This document shows, piece by piece, positions 42,397-54,088 of a stretch of 64,000 nucleotides of DNA. The position numbers were made by a program, and so were the translations under genes. The DNA comes from Zygnema cylindricum (taxonomy: Eukaryota; Streptophyta; Zygnematophyceae; Zygnematales; Zygnemataceae), in contig JBBHKE010001965.1 of the NCBI GenBank assembly GCA_037447655.1, positions 1 to 64,000 of the forward strand, in the 5' to 3' direction. The stretch's first letter is position 1. Every line of letters starts with the position of its first letter. The notes beneath the pieces are model-generated. The model had not been told where the DNA came from, did not search any database, and saw only the letters and a program-made list of their open reading frames with translations.

Positions 42397-44859
42397 AGAA
42401 ACTTCACGAGACCCCAATAAAGAGAGTAAGAAGTGACAATAGAGTGGAATATACCTCCAATCAGTTTTAGGAGTTTTTAAGGGAGGATGGTGTTTAACAT
42501 CAAAAGAGAGTTTCGGAAAACCCGGAACAGAATGGTGTTGCCGAGAAATTGAATAGGACACTAAATGATAGTGCATGGAGTATGTTGTCAGATAAAAGGA
42601 TAGGAAAAAGATTTTGGGCCGAAGCTATGAATTGTGCTAATTATTTGAGAAACAATATACTAACTTCGGCGGTGAAAGGCGAAACTCCATATGAGAAATG
42701 GACCGGCCGAAAACCAGATCTATCTCACTTAAACGTTTTCGGTAGTAAAGTCTTCAGTTTAGATACAAATAAATCAAACAAGAAACTAGATCCTAAAAGG
42801 AAACCCGGATACTTGCTAGGATATGATGAGGATGTAAAAGGGTATAGAGTGTATGATCTAAAGAGAGAAGATATAATTTTAGTTAAGTATCTGGTAGCTA
42901 TGGATGAAGGTAAGTCGGTAGATCCCTTTAAATCCTCAAAGTCAATCAGAATAAGATTTGAGTCAGACAATTCTGATGACTTTCATCTTCCTAACTATCC
43001 GGGTCTTCAAAAAGATGATATTTTTGCAGATTCAAAACAGACAGAGAAAGACTTGAACTTGAAAAAAACCAATGACAGAAGCGCAAGACGTGCTGGAAAC
43101 GGATATGGATCCGAGGGAGAACAGAGAAGCCGTGGTGATTCAAAAGAAACCACGCGTACCATCTATTCCGGCCGCAGACTTAGAGGGAGGGAGAAGATGC
43201 AGCAAATGATTTCAAGAGAAACAAGTAAACAACAAGGTAACTAAACCGTCTCACCCGGACGAACCTCAAACATATGAAGAGGCAATGAACAGTCAGGAAA
43301 GAAACCGGTGGAAGACGACCATCAATGAAGAGATGACTTTAATCATGGCGGCTGATACATGGGAGTTGATGGACTGCCCACCCGATAGAAAACCAATTGG
43401 ATGTAAGTGGGTTTTCAAACTAAAATTGAATCCGGACAATACTATTGAGCGGTATAAGGCCCGGTTAGTGGCAAAGGTTTTCCTCAGAAAGAGGGAATAG
43501 ACTACGAAGAAACCTTCACTCCGGTCGTCAGATTTCCCTCGGTCCAGATACTTCTCAGTCTGGCAGCTGTAGAAGAGATGGAAGTACATCAGATAGACAT
43601 AATGACAAGTTTTCTACATGGAGAACTAGAGGAGGAGATCTTTATGCGACAGCCGGAAGGATTCGTGGAACAAGGAGAGCAAAGTAAGGTATGACGGCTG
43701 ATCAAATCCCTCTATGGTTTGAAAGAGGCACCCAGACAATGGAACAAGAAACTTAATGAGTTCATTATCGGTCTGGGATACATTCGCATAAGTTCAGATC
43801 ATTCAATTTATGTTTTTGAAGTTGAAGAAGGTGTCATCTTTATTGCAATTTACGTTGATGATCTTCTTGTTCTAAGTAATTCATTAAAGAAAATTAACAA
43901 ACTAAAAACAAATCTAAAGGAAAGATTCGAAATGAAAGATATGGGGGAGGCTAGGTATATTATGGGAATACAACTAGAGAGAGATAGGAAAAATAGAATA
44001 ATTAAACTAACTCAGAAAGAGGCAATTGGAAACATGCTGGAAAAAATTTAGATGAACAAAGCCAACAGTTGCACGACTCTCATGGATCTAAAGAAGGGAA
44101 TTGAGGGGAGTGAGGAAGGAGACATCCTAAATCTAGATGGTGAACTAGGTCCAAAAGAAAAAAAGTTTATGCAGACTATTCCATACAGACAGGTAGTGGG
44201 AAGTCTAATTTATTTTATGAATTGTACGAGACCGGATTTGGCAACAACTGTAGGAGTGCTAAGTAGGAGTTTGAATGCTTCTACTTAAAGGGATTGGGAA
44301 GCAGCTAAAAGGGTCCTCAGATATCTCATAGGAACTAGGGATCTATGGCTACGTCTAGGTGGGGAAAACACTAACATCACCGCTTGGAGTGATATCAGCT
44401 ATGGGGATGCTCCGATGCGAAGATGTACATCTGGATATTTGTTGTATGTGGGGAATGGTGCTTGTTGCTGGAGTAGTAAGCAAGAAAAGGTCATTGCTCA
44501 GTCTACCATGGAGGCAGAGTATATGGCATCTTGCTCTGCTGTGAAGGAATTGATGTGGGTCAAATCCTTGCTTGGTGAATTAGGGCATCTTAAGAGTGGA
44601 ATTCAAAAAATATTCTGTGATAATCAAGCAGCAATTGCAATTGCTGCTAATCCCAAACATCATTTTAAAGCCTAACACATGGACATCAGACTTAGCTTTG
44701 TTAGAGAAAAGGTAGAGAACAAAATAATAAGTCTAGAATATAGACTAGACAATGAGATGGTGGCAGACATGATGACCAAGCCTGTACCTTCTCCTAAATT
44801 AATTTTTCGCAAAGAGAGATGTGGATTTAAAATTAAAAGTGACTAGAAAATAAGGGGAG
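42345..44859 (+). pseudogene. Copia M fragment (integrase to RNase H)
   Basis: E-family: starts in integrase (QYFKQYKAWAEKLHETPIKR), then RFWAEAMNCANYLRNN, PYEKWTGRKPDLSHLNVFGS, IRIRFESDNSDDF, RT ([20 protein letters not shown], a frameshift after VAKVF, FMRQPEGFVEQGE, EAPRQWNKKLNEFI, IAIYVDDLLVLSNS) and RNase H (CCWSSKQEKVIAQSTMEAEY, FCDNQAAIAIAANPKHHF). Ends at 44846 with the purine tract AAGGGGAG. 5' part absent. Confidence 0.85.
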
Positions 44860-45846
44860 TGTTGAAATAAAAGGTATTTTCTAGGTTATTTAATTGATTT
44901 AATTAGACGCAGGAAAAAGCAGAGGCAGCCTGCTTCTAGCTTCTCTCTCTAGCCTCCATACTTGTCGTAGTCATAGAAGGCTATAGAGGAAGCTAGAGCC
45001 ATGGCTGCCTATGCTTCTTATAGAGTCAGAAGGCAGACCCTTGGTAAACTTAACAAAAGGATTGACGGACCCAAGATTTGAACATGGTACCTACCGTTCG
45101 TCAAAATAGCTGTTAGTCTTATCTTGTAGTCTAAGACCAGTGTTGAAGTATATAGGGTATGATAGCTATTTAAAGATGACGAAGGAGAAGTTCGGTTTAC
45201 TGACAAACGGACCACAATCACACAGACACAGTTAAATAAAATTACATCGAAAAGTATTGTTTGTTTTTTAACGGCTATAAATTAAGGTCGACATCAATCT
45301 AACGGCGGAGAAAGAAGCCGGCATCGCGGAATGGTCGATTTGGCGATTTGCAGTCATAGCCACACAGGGTGACACGTGGCAACATGACATTGGATGACGG
45401 CATCTCCGAGATATACTATTGCGAACCCGAATATTGTAAGCGTCGTTTTTTTGGCCATGTTGTAGAATGGCCGTACAGAAAGTACTCCCGCCCAAGTACC
45501 TTTCTGTACTGTACACTGAATTGATTAGCTTTGTACATCAATAGTAAAGGGTTTAGAGAGGGGTTTAGGACTTAGAAAATTAAAGGTAGCAGCCTCTCAC
45601 CCAAAGAGCTCCTTTATAATAAGGTCATATTTAACCATTGATAATTCACTCCTTAGAAGATCAAATTCAAGGATTCTTTTTGTAGTAAACTCAAAGGAGT
45701 CTACCATTCCAAGGGGTGCGGTTTGGTAGGTATCTATTCTGTCAAGGTGTCAACAACACTCAACCAAAGACCTCTTAATTGAGGCTATCCTAGAGGATTC
45801 TAGTAAGCAGCCTACTTTAAGTACCAATGGAGGTCTCATAGTGGCA
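44860..45846 (+). repeat. 3' LTR of copia M
   Basis: Starts TGTTGAAATAAAAGG after the purine tract and ends GGTCTCATAGTGGCA, the counterpart of the TGCAACTTTGAGACC end of the 41310 LTR. Confidence 0.8.
45050..45140 (-). promoter_or_regulatory. tRNA-like module in M LTR (inverted with the element)
   Basis: Because M is on +, the module is on -: B-box-like GTTCAAATC (45083-45075) followed by CTTTTG (TTTT about 45054-45057). It stays antisense to the element. The A box is poorly kept. Confidence 0.35.
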
Positions 45847-46187
45847 ATATAGACTGACCAAATTGCACCCGTTGAAAGAGCTGACTCCCCTAAATCTGCC
45901 ACAAAAAGGATCCTTAATTTGCTCCCCTGAGAAGTTAATAATCAATGGTCAAAGATGACCTTTTATACAAATGCGCTGTGGGAGAGAGGCTACTACCTCT
46001 TGTTTTCTAAGTCCTAAACCCCTCTCTTATCCCTCTACTACAGAAGTACGGAGCCAAACAATTCAGTGTACACTACAAAAAGGTACTTGGCCTGGAGTAC
46101 TTTCTCTACGGCCATTGTACGACATGGCCAAAAAGGCGAATCTTGCCATATCCGGGTTCGCCATGGTATGTCCCGGAAATGCCGCCA
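45847..46187 (-). repeat. LTR, first part (continues at 53551-54088), split by copia F
   Basis: Homologous to 41420-41768 of the 41310 LTR, so it lacks that LTR's first ~110 bp. It ends at GCCGCCAT, where the LTR of F begins. Confidence 0.7.
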
Positions 46188-47193
46188 TCAATTCTATGTC
46201 CTCCATTGGACTACAAAATACAGGAAGCCTCTAAATAGTATTTAACTAACCCACTTCAAGCCACAACCAGTGCTGCCCAAGAAGGCAAACTGACAATTTG
46301 ACTGTACCCCTGTGCAGCTTGGACTCCCCTGAGTCTGTACCAAAAAGAATCATTGAAAACGGCCAACCAGCGGATAAGTTATGAGTCGGCAAAAATGCCA
46401 AGTTTATACAAACTCTCAAAGGGAGAGAGGTACCTATCTACCAAATTCTCTAAGTCCTAAATTCCTCTCACAACCCCTATCTATTGAAGTACAAACCAAT
46501 CAGATCACTTTAGGGTACAGAAAAATACTATGGCCGATATACTTTCTGTACGGTCTATGTACGGCAACGCCATCAAGTGGACGCGTGTCTACTTTTAACT
46601 TGTCCTTATGTTCGCCGGAATTCTTGCTATCAAATGTCATCCCTCCGCGTGGTGCCACGTCATGCCACGTCCATGAACGCCAAAGTGACCATTCCGCGAT
46701 TTCGGCAGTGATATACGACATCAGATTAAATCCGAGATTAAATGTCCGCTGTCGAAACAAATGTCCGATTCATTTGTTTTCGTGCGAGATAATGTTCGCA
46801 CTATATAATACTTGGTTGTATGTTCCTTTGTTCGACATTCCGTTAATCGAATTTATGGTGGTAACACTATTTAAATAGCTATCAAACCCTATGTATCCTA
46901 ACGGACTTCTACGAGAGACTGGCTAGAGGTAACGGCTACGCCGCGCTCTGCCGGTCGGAGGTTCGAGTCCTGCCGGACTCAACCTTTTGTTGAGAGTGAC
47001 ATAAGTCACTCTTTAGCCCTGCCTGCTTAAGCTAGGACAGCCATGGCTCAGCCACCCTCTTTATCCCTCAGTGGCTACGACAAATATGGTGGGTAGAGAG
47101 AGGAGGTGGAGGCAGGCTGTCCACCTTTTTCTTTCTTAAATTTGTACTAAATTTAGACCTAAAAAATACCATATAAAACTAATAATTTCAACT
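46188..47193 (-). repeat. 3' LTR of copia F
   Basis: Matches 52544-53550 throughout. The inner end reads TTCAACT, where the other LTR has TTCAACA. Confidence 0.8.
46918..46988 (+). promoter_or_regulatory. tRNA-like module in F 3' LTR (perfect B box)
   Basis: On +: TGGCTAGAGGTAACGGC (46920-46936), GGTTCGAGTCC (46960-46970), which fits the tRNA B-box consensus GGTTCGANTCC at every position, and TTTT at 46985-46988. Confidence 0.6.
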
Positions 47194-47206
47194 TTCCCGT
47201 TATTTT

Positions 47207-50200
47207 CTAGTCCAATTTAAATTTCAGTTTTAATCCACACTTTTCTCTCCAATATTTTAACTTTGGAGAAGGCACCGATTTTGTCATCATATCAGCTACC
47301 ATTTCCTCATCAAATCTATATATAAGATTCACGATTTTATTCTCAACTTTTTCCCTTACAAAACTTAATCTTATGTCCATATGTTTAGCTTTAAAATGAT
47401 GTTTTGGATTGGCTAAAATTCCAATGGCATCTTTATTATAACAAAATACTTCATGCACTCCCTCGTTCATATACCCTTGTTCTTGCAGCAAGGACTTCAC
47501 CCACATCAACTCTTTGACAGCAGAACAAGAGGCCATGTACTCAGCCTCCATAGTAGACTGAGCAACCACCTTTTGTTGCTTATTGCTCCAACAGCAAGCA
47601 CCTTCCCCAACATACAACACATACCAAGAAATGCATCTTCTCATAGGTGCGTCCCCATAACTGGCATAACTCCATGTAGTGATGTCAGTGTGCTCCCCTC
47701 CCAAATGCAACCATAACTCTCTAGTTCCTACCAGATATCTCATGACTCTCTTGGCTGCCTCCCAGTCTCTCTTTTTAGGATCTTTAAGACTTCTACTGAG
47801 TACTCCAACTGTTGTCGCTATGTCCGGCTTGGTACAATTCATGAAATAGATTAAACTTCCTACAACCTGTCTATAAGGGAAAGACTTCATAAACTCTCTC
47901 TCCTCTGGACTCATCTGATCATCTAAGATCATCACTCCTCCTTCTACACTCCCATCATTTACTTTTTTCAAGTCAATGGGAGTGGTACAACTGTTAGCAT
48001 TTTCCATCTGGAATTTATGAAGCATATTACCTATTGCTTCTTTTTGAGTAAGTTTGATAATCTTCTTCCCCCTATCTCTATCCATTTGAATCCCCAAAAT
48101 ATATCTTGTCTCCCTTAAATCCTTCATATCAAATCTACTTCTAAGATCTTTCTTTAACTTATCGATTTTTTCCAAAGATTTACTCAACACAAGCAGATCA
48201 TCCACATAAATTGCAATAAAAATGACACCATTCTCATCTTCAAACATATAGATAAAATGGTCAGAGCTGGTCTAGATATATCCTAGACCGGTGAGAAACT
48301 CATCTAGTTTCTTATTCCACTGTCGGGGAGCCTGCTTTAGTCCATATAAGGACTTCATGAGATTGTAGACTTTGCTCTCTTCTCCTTCTTCCACGAACTC
48401 CTCGGGTTGCCTCATGAAAATATCTTCCTTTAACTCACCAGTAAGAAAAGCAATCTTAATGTCCATCTGGTGTATCTCCATGTTTTTCGCTACTGCCAGA
48501 CAGAGGAGAATCCTTACTGATGGGAACTGAACAATTGGAGCAAAGGTCTCCTCTTAGTCGATCCCCTCATTTTGGGTGAACCCTTTCGCTACCAATCGAG
48601 CCTTATATCTCTCAATGGTATTATCTGGGGTCAGTTTAAATTTAAATACCCATTTACACCCAATATGTTTTTTATTTGGAGGACAATTCGGTAGTTCCCA
48701 AGTATTTGCTTCCATGATAGAGGCCATCTCATCATTTATGGCATTAATCCATCTTTGTTTCTCTAGACTATTCATTGCCTCCGAGTAAGCATGAGGCTCA
48801 TCTGGGTGAGATAGCTTAGTTACCTTATGAGCGGCCTGTTTTTCCTATATCCTTTTGCTGCTCCTTCTCCCTCTCTCAAACTCTGAAGCTGGAATGGATG
48901 GAAGTCTTGGATTTCTCCTCACTGTCTCATCGGCTCCCTTGTCCATAAAAGCCAGTTCTGGTCCCACGTCTTCTATCTCCTCGAATTCCATATGGGATTG
49001 TGAGATTTTCGATGAGTCTCCTGTATCTTGGATCTCCCCTGAATCTGCAGTCATGGTTTCATTTATGTCCCTTTCGAGAACAACCGTGTTCTCCTCACTT
49101 TCGGACTCAAATCTGATTCTTATCTTCTTTGTATATTTGAAGGGGTCAAATGACTTCCCTTCAACCATGACAACTAAGTGTTTGACTAGAATGATATCTT
49201 TCTTTGCCAGACTCTATATCCTTTAACATCCTCATCATATCCCACAAAGTATCCAGGTTTTCCCTTAGCATCTAGTTTCCAGTTCTTTCTATCCGTGTCA
49301 AGACTGTAAACTTGGCTACCGAAAACTTTAAGGTGTGAGATATCTGGTTTCCTTCCAACCCATCTCTCATAAGGTGTCACTCCCTTTACAACTGAGGTAA
49401 GGATTCTATTCTTAATGTAGTTGGCACAGTTCACTGTTTCTGCCCAAAATCTCTTTCCTATTTTCTTGTCTGCCAACATACTACATACACTATCTCCTAG
49501 TGTTCGATTGAACCTCTCACCTACCCCATTTTGTTTCGGGTTATATGGTACAGATTTATGGTGCTGCACTCCCTCGTCTCTCAGATATTCCTCAAACTGG
49601 TTAGAGGTATATTCCCCCCCATTATCACTCTTTATCCTCTTAATGGGGGTTTCATGCAACTTCTCACTCCAGGCTTTATATTCTTTGAAGTAAGTTGATG
49701 CTTCAGACTTTGTTTTTAGAAGAAGACTGTAGAGGATCTAGACCAGTCATCGGTTATTGTCATCATAAACCTCTTTCCTCCAACCGAAGGTACTTTTGCA
49801 GGTCCCCAAATATCTGTATGGACCAAATCTAAAACTTTTTCACCTCTATATATGGCGGCTTTAGGAAAGGGAAGTTTGTGAGCCTTGCCTTGAGCTCATC
49901 CACTACAATCATCCATCATTTCATTATCCACAAACTGAATGCCTTCTACTACCCAAAGCTTTTTCATTTCCCTCAACCTATCAAAATGCAAATGACCCAA
50001 CCGCTTATGCCAAATCATCAACTTAGGAACACCAACATAGTAAGCATTATTCTTTTCATTACTCAAGTTAAGCCTAAACATTCCTTGGCTACCCTTATCT
50101 GCGGTGAAGTAAACTTCATCCCCATACTTAGCTAAAAAGACTGTTGTTTTGGAAACCTTGAGTCCTCTCTATATCTTGCTGCTATGCTACCATGCTGCGC

Positions 50201-51460
50201 TAAGTCTGACATCGCAGCTAGAAACCTTGAGCACTCTACACTTGTTGCTATGGTGTTATGCTGCTCTGATCTAACATCGCAGCTGGGCTGCTCTAATATT
50301 ACAGCTGCGCTGATAGATCATAGCAGTCATAGCAGTCATAGCAGTCGTAGCAAAGTCATAACAACTATAACAATCTGCGCAAAAAAGGTGTTCTGAATAT
50401 GAGTCAGTTTGTGTGAAGATAAATTGACAGGGACATGATTTAGTGAGTATGTAACTCGAAAGGGAGTACACAGATTCGGTGCATTTCAGGCACACGTGTC
50501 GGTCCATGAGAAAGTCAAGTTTGGTGGTTCTAGAAGAAAAGGTACAATTACATTTGAGGACCAAAGTTACACGTGGAAGTTTATCTTCGGTGATGAAAAA
50601 ATACGTGGAAATTGGACGAAGTCCGCCGTCATTTTTGAAGAGAAGTATTGACTGTACCGTCATTTCAGCGGACGAACTTTAACCGCGTACTATTTCATTT
50701 CTAGCTGTTGTCTGATTGGTGTAAATAATTATGTGCATTTGACGGTGGGATTTTGTTAATGAAGAAGTAGTGTACCAATTGATCACGCTAGTTGTAGTAC
50801 GATGTGATCAACCGTAGGCTCACTTGTATATATAGAACTTAGATTACTTTAGGAAAAGTAGGATTGTTGTGTAGGAAAAACTGCGAAGCAGTTTTTGGGT
50901 GTGTTTGAATTATAAGATCATTGTAATCTTTTAGCAAAACTTTGTGAAATTCTGCATGCGGTTTCTTTGATGTATATTTTATATTGTGGCAAATTTGCAG
51001 ACCTAGGGTGTGTCTGGTTTGCTTGGGGCTTCATTGTGAAGTTGGTTGTTTGTGGGATTTTGTGAGAGATTCCCCCTTGCACAATTGATTATCATGGCAA
51101 CTGCTGGTGCTTCTTCATCTTCTTTAGTGGCACCAGCTGCCTCAAATCAACAAAGACTCCCTTTCTAGTGAAGGTATCAAACTCTTTGTCATCTAACACA
51201 AACATAGAGACAAGATTTTTACTTAGCTGAGGAATGTAGAGTACATCTGAGAATGTAAGTATAGAAGTCTTACGTCCACTAAGACTTTCAGATCCACTGA
51301 TCCCACTAGATGTGTAGTAACTACTCTCCCATCCCCATACTCTATCTCTACAGTAGGGATCTTTCTTATCTTAGTGAAGAGTTCCTTATCACGACACATA
51401 TGCATGGATGCACCTAAGTCGATGATCCATCCTTCCTGTGGAGCTTCCCGAATTGCTCCA
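47207..51460 (-). pseudogene. Pol region of copia F
   Basis: Protease (WIIDLGASMHMC, Ser of DSG changed to Leu), gag-pre-integrase (MIWHKRLGHLHFDRLREMKK; second zinc Cys of CSGC now a stop), integrase (ETPIKRIKSDNGGEYTSNQF, PKQNGVGERFNRTLGDS, PYERWVGRKPDISHLKVFGS), RT N-part ([38 protein letters not shown]), then a 346-codon open frame 48247-47207 with IAIYVDDLLVLSKS, SLIYFMNCTKPDIATTV, CCWSNKQQKVVAQSTMEAEY and the RNase H end. Several stops and frame breaks upstream. Interrupted at 50142-51152 by a solo LTR. Confidence 0.85.
50142..51152 (+). repeat. Solo LTR of copia family G inside F
   Basis: TGTTGTTTTGGAAACC ... CCTCAAATCAACA, 1011 bp, flanked by exact 5-bp repeats AAGAC (50137-50141 and 51153-51157). 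Matches in reverse orientation the LTR at 55099-56113. Contains CATAGCAGT-type short repeats (about 50318-50350) and, near its end, the G-family gag start ATGGCAACTGCTGGTGCTTC. Confidence 0.9.
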
Positions 51461-51477
51461 AGGGCACATTTCTGTCT

Positions 51478-52563
51478 TCAACGGATCTCCTTCTCCTCCA
51501 GACTCTCGTCAAGAAGATGCTCCCCATCCTCCTCAGAAGACTCATCCTCGGTTTCTCCTGTCACTTTTGTAACCACAAGTGCCTTTTTCTTCCCTCCGGA
51601 AGAACCCCCTCCACGTTTCTCTTGGAGCTTCAGCTCCGACAGCTTGACACAATCTTCGATGAAGTGTCCCGGCTTTTTGCAAAAATGACAAAGACCCTTT
51701 GGGGGCCTTGGTCCTCCAGAATGATCTCTTTCCCCTTTGTACGGTTTCTTTAGGTCCTTCCTCCATCGATCCCCTCTTGCTGCTAGAGCTTGAATGCTCT
51801 TTCCTCCCCTCCTAATCTCTATTGTGTTTTCTTGCACAAGTATAATCTTGACCAATGTGTTCCATTTCCATGAACTATCGGGCATTTCCTGTACTGGATA
51901 CACTATGTTCTCGAACTCATCTGGTAACTTCATGATAAGAGTGATAACTTTCATTTTCATTGTACCTAACCACCCGACACTTTCCATCTTTATATACAAA
52001 CAACAAAGATCATTACAGTAATCTAACATCTTTCCTCCTTTGTAAGTGTATTTCACTAGCTTTTGCTCAGCCAACAGGGGCTCTTGAATAGTTCCAGCTC
52101 TATAAATCTCCAACAAACTCAGCCACAACTCCTCGGCTTTGTAAATGTGAAGATGAGGAGTGGCCAAAGCTTGAGTGAGGTGCCTCACAATGAAGTTTTT
52201 GGCAGCCATGTTTACATCCTCCCACATTTGAGTATCGTTCTCCGCGGTCTTAACGGTCGCCGCTCCAGGTATTGTGGTAATAACAGTGAGGGGTGTCTCC
52301 TTAACTTTCCCCTTTTCGCACACACTGCTGTCCCCATCATTTGCCTCCTCCGCTGAGGCAGCCGTTGCTACAGGAAACCTTACTACTCCAAATCCTGGTG
52401 GAGTTCCTGAAGGTGGACATTTCACTTGTCCACTGACGATACCCCAGTATCGTTTTTTGCACAAAGCTCCCATCATCATGGCTTCCCAATAGATGAACCC
52501 AGATCTATTAAAGGTGGGCACCCTACAGGGTGGGCCCATAGCCTGCAATTCTGTGTCCTCCAT
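51478..52563 (-). CDS. Gag polyprotein of copia F
   Basis: Open frame of 361 codons starting at 52563 inside the 5' LTR (MEDTELQAMGPPCRVPTFN). It crosses the primer-binding site (AMGPP), then GFIYWEAMMMGALCKKRYWG, the UBN2-type core (AEELWLSLLEIYRAGTI, MKLPDEFENIVYPVQEMP), zinc knuckle CHFCKKPGHFIEDC (CX2CX4HX4C), and a Lys/Gly/Glu-rich linker; it ends at a TGA where E-family elements read on to pol. Unlike E, no stop at the RLKEG-equivalent position. Confidence 0.8.
   Translation of the reverse strand: MEDTELQAMGPPCRVPTFNRSGFIYWEAMMMGALCKKRYWGIVSGQVKCPPSGTPPGFGVVRFPVATAASAEEANDGDSSVCEKGKVKETPLTVITTIPGAATVKTAENDTQMWEDVNMAAKNFIVRHLTQALATPHLHIYKAEELWLSLLEIYRAGTIQEPLLAEQKLVKYTYKGGKMLDYCNDLCCLYIKMESVGWLGTMKMKVITLIMKLPDEFENIVYPVQEMPDSSWKWNTLVKIILVQENTIEIRRGGKSIQALAARGDRWRKDLKKPYKGERDHSGGPRPPKGLCHFCKKPGHFIEDCVKLSELKLQEKRGGGSSGGKKKALVVTKVTGETEDESSEEDGEHLLDESLEEKEIR
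52529..52543 (-). other. Primer-binding site of copia F (initiator tRNA-Met anticodon arm)
   Basis: On + GGTGGGCCCATAGCC, adjacent to the LTR at 52544; one base differs from the E site. Same position relative to LTR and gag. Confidence 0.6.
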
Positions 52564-53550
52564 TGGACTACAGAATACAGGAAGCCTCTAGATAGTATTT
52601 AACTAACCCACTTCAAGCCACAACCACTGCTCCGTAAGAAGGAAAACTGACAATTTGACTGCACCCCTTTGTAGCCTAGACTCCCCTCATTCCGTAGCAA
52701 AAAGAATCACTAAAAACAGCCAACCAGCCGATAAGTTATGAGTCGGCAAAAATACCAAGTTTATACAAACTCTCAAAGGGAGAGAGGTACCTATCTACCA
52801 AATTCTCTAAGTCCTAAATCCCTCACACAACCCCTATTTATTGAAGTACGAACAAATCAGATCACTTTAGGGTACAGAAAAATACTATGGCCGATATACT
52901 TTCTGTACGGTCTATGTACGGCAACGCCATCAAGTGGACGCGTGTCCACATTTAACTTGTCGTTATGTTCGCTGGAATTTTTGCTACCAAATGTCATCCC
53001 TCCGCGTGGCGTCACGTCATGCGACGTCCATAAACGCCAAAATGACCATTCCGCGATCTCGGCAGTGATATACGCCATCTGATTAAATCCGACATTAAAT
53101 GTCCGTTGTCGAAACAAATGTCCGATTCATTTGTTTTCTTGTGAGATAATGTTCGCACTATATAATACTTGGTTCTATGTTCCTTCGTTCGTCATTCCGT
53201 TAATCGAATTTATGGTCGTAACACTGTTTAAATATATATCAAACCTAATGTATCCTAACGGACTTCTACGACAGACTGGCTAGAGCTAATGGCTACGCTG
53301 CGCTCTGGCGGTCACAGGTTCGAGTCCTGCCAGACTCACCCTTTTGTTGAGAGTGACATAAGTGACTCTTTAGCCCTGCTTGCTAAAGCTAGGAAAGCCA
53401 TGGCTCAGCCACCCTCTCTGTTCCTCAGTGACTACGCCAAGTGTGGTGGGTAGAGAGAGGTGGTGGAGGTAGGCTGTCCGCCTTTTTCTTTCTTCTATTT
53501 GTACTAAATTTAGACCTAGAAAATACCATATAAAACTAATAATTTCAACA
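52544..53550 (-). repeat. 5' LTR of copia F
   Basis: In the element's sense TGTTGAAATTATTAG ... GAATTGCA. Holds the gag ATG near its inner edge. Confidence 0.8.
53275..53345 (+). promoter_or_regulatory. tRNA-like module in F 5' LTR (perfect B box, paired T arm)
   Basis: On +: TGGCTAGAGCTAATGGC (53277-53293), CAGG-TTCGAGT-CCTG, a clean T-arm hairpin containing GGTTCGAGTCC (53317-53327), TTTT at 53342-53345. Confidence 0.6.
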
Positions 53551-54088
53551 GTCATGTTGCCATGTGTCACCCGGCGTGGGTGCAACCGCAAACCCCCAAA
53601 TCGTCGATTCTGTGGTGCCAGCTTGTTCCTCCACCATCCGATTGATATCGGTCTTAATTTATAGCGTTAAAATACAAACAGTAATTTTCCATGTGACTCT
53701 ATCTATCTATGTCCATGTGATTGTGGTCCGTTCGTCAGCTAAATGAACTTTCCTATTTGCACATATTTAAGTAGCTATCCTACCCTATATACTTCGACGC
53801 AGGTGCTAGGCTACATGTTAACGACGTTGGGCTATTTAGAATGCGGTAAGTACCAAAATCAAATCCTGAGTCCGTTAACCTTTTTTGGTAAGTTTAACTA
53901 ATGATTGCCTTCTAACTCTATGAGAAGCATTGGCTGCCATGGCACTAGCTTCTTCTTTTGCCTGTAGTGACAACGACAAGTATGGGGGCTAGAGAGGGAA
54001 GTTAGAGGCAGGCTGCCTTTGCTTTTCCTTCCTCATCTTAGATTACTTAAGAAACCTAGAAAATACATAAGAAAACCTTTTAATTTCA
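53551..54088 (-). repeat. LTR, second part (continues 45847-46187)
   Basis: Homologous to 41770-42308 at roughly nine in ten bases by eye, ending TTTCAACA. Followed by ATGCTTTATATTGTTTAAAA, the same target sequence as at 42309. It also holds the A/B/T module (B-like ATCAAATCC about 53858, six T at 53881-53886). Confidence 0.75.

Larger units (their letters stand above)
46188..53550 (-). mobile_element. Copia element F, full-length with two LTRs and a nested solo LTR
   Basis: LTRs 46188-47193 and 52544-53550, clearly homologous but more diverged than those of E. The internal region holds gag and pol in copia order. Inserted into an older LTR (45847-46187 / 53551-54088). The left flank seems to have lost about 12 bp, so the target duplication is not clear. 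A G-family solo LTR sits inside pol. Confidence 0.85.

Noticed and set aside
46918-46988. A genuine tRNA gene
   Set aside because: A and B boxes and T-run are present but no complete acceptor stem or convincing anticodon arm could be built; it repeats in every LTR copy, so it is part of the LTR.
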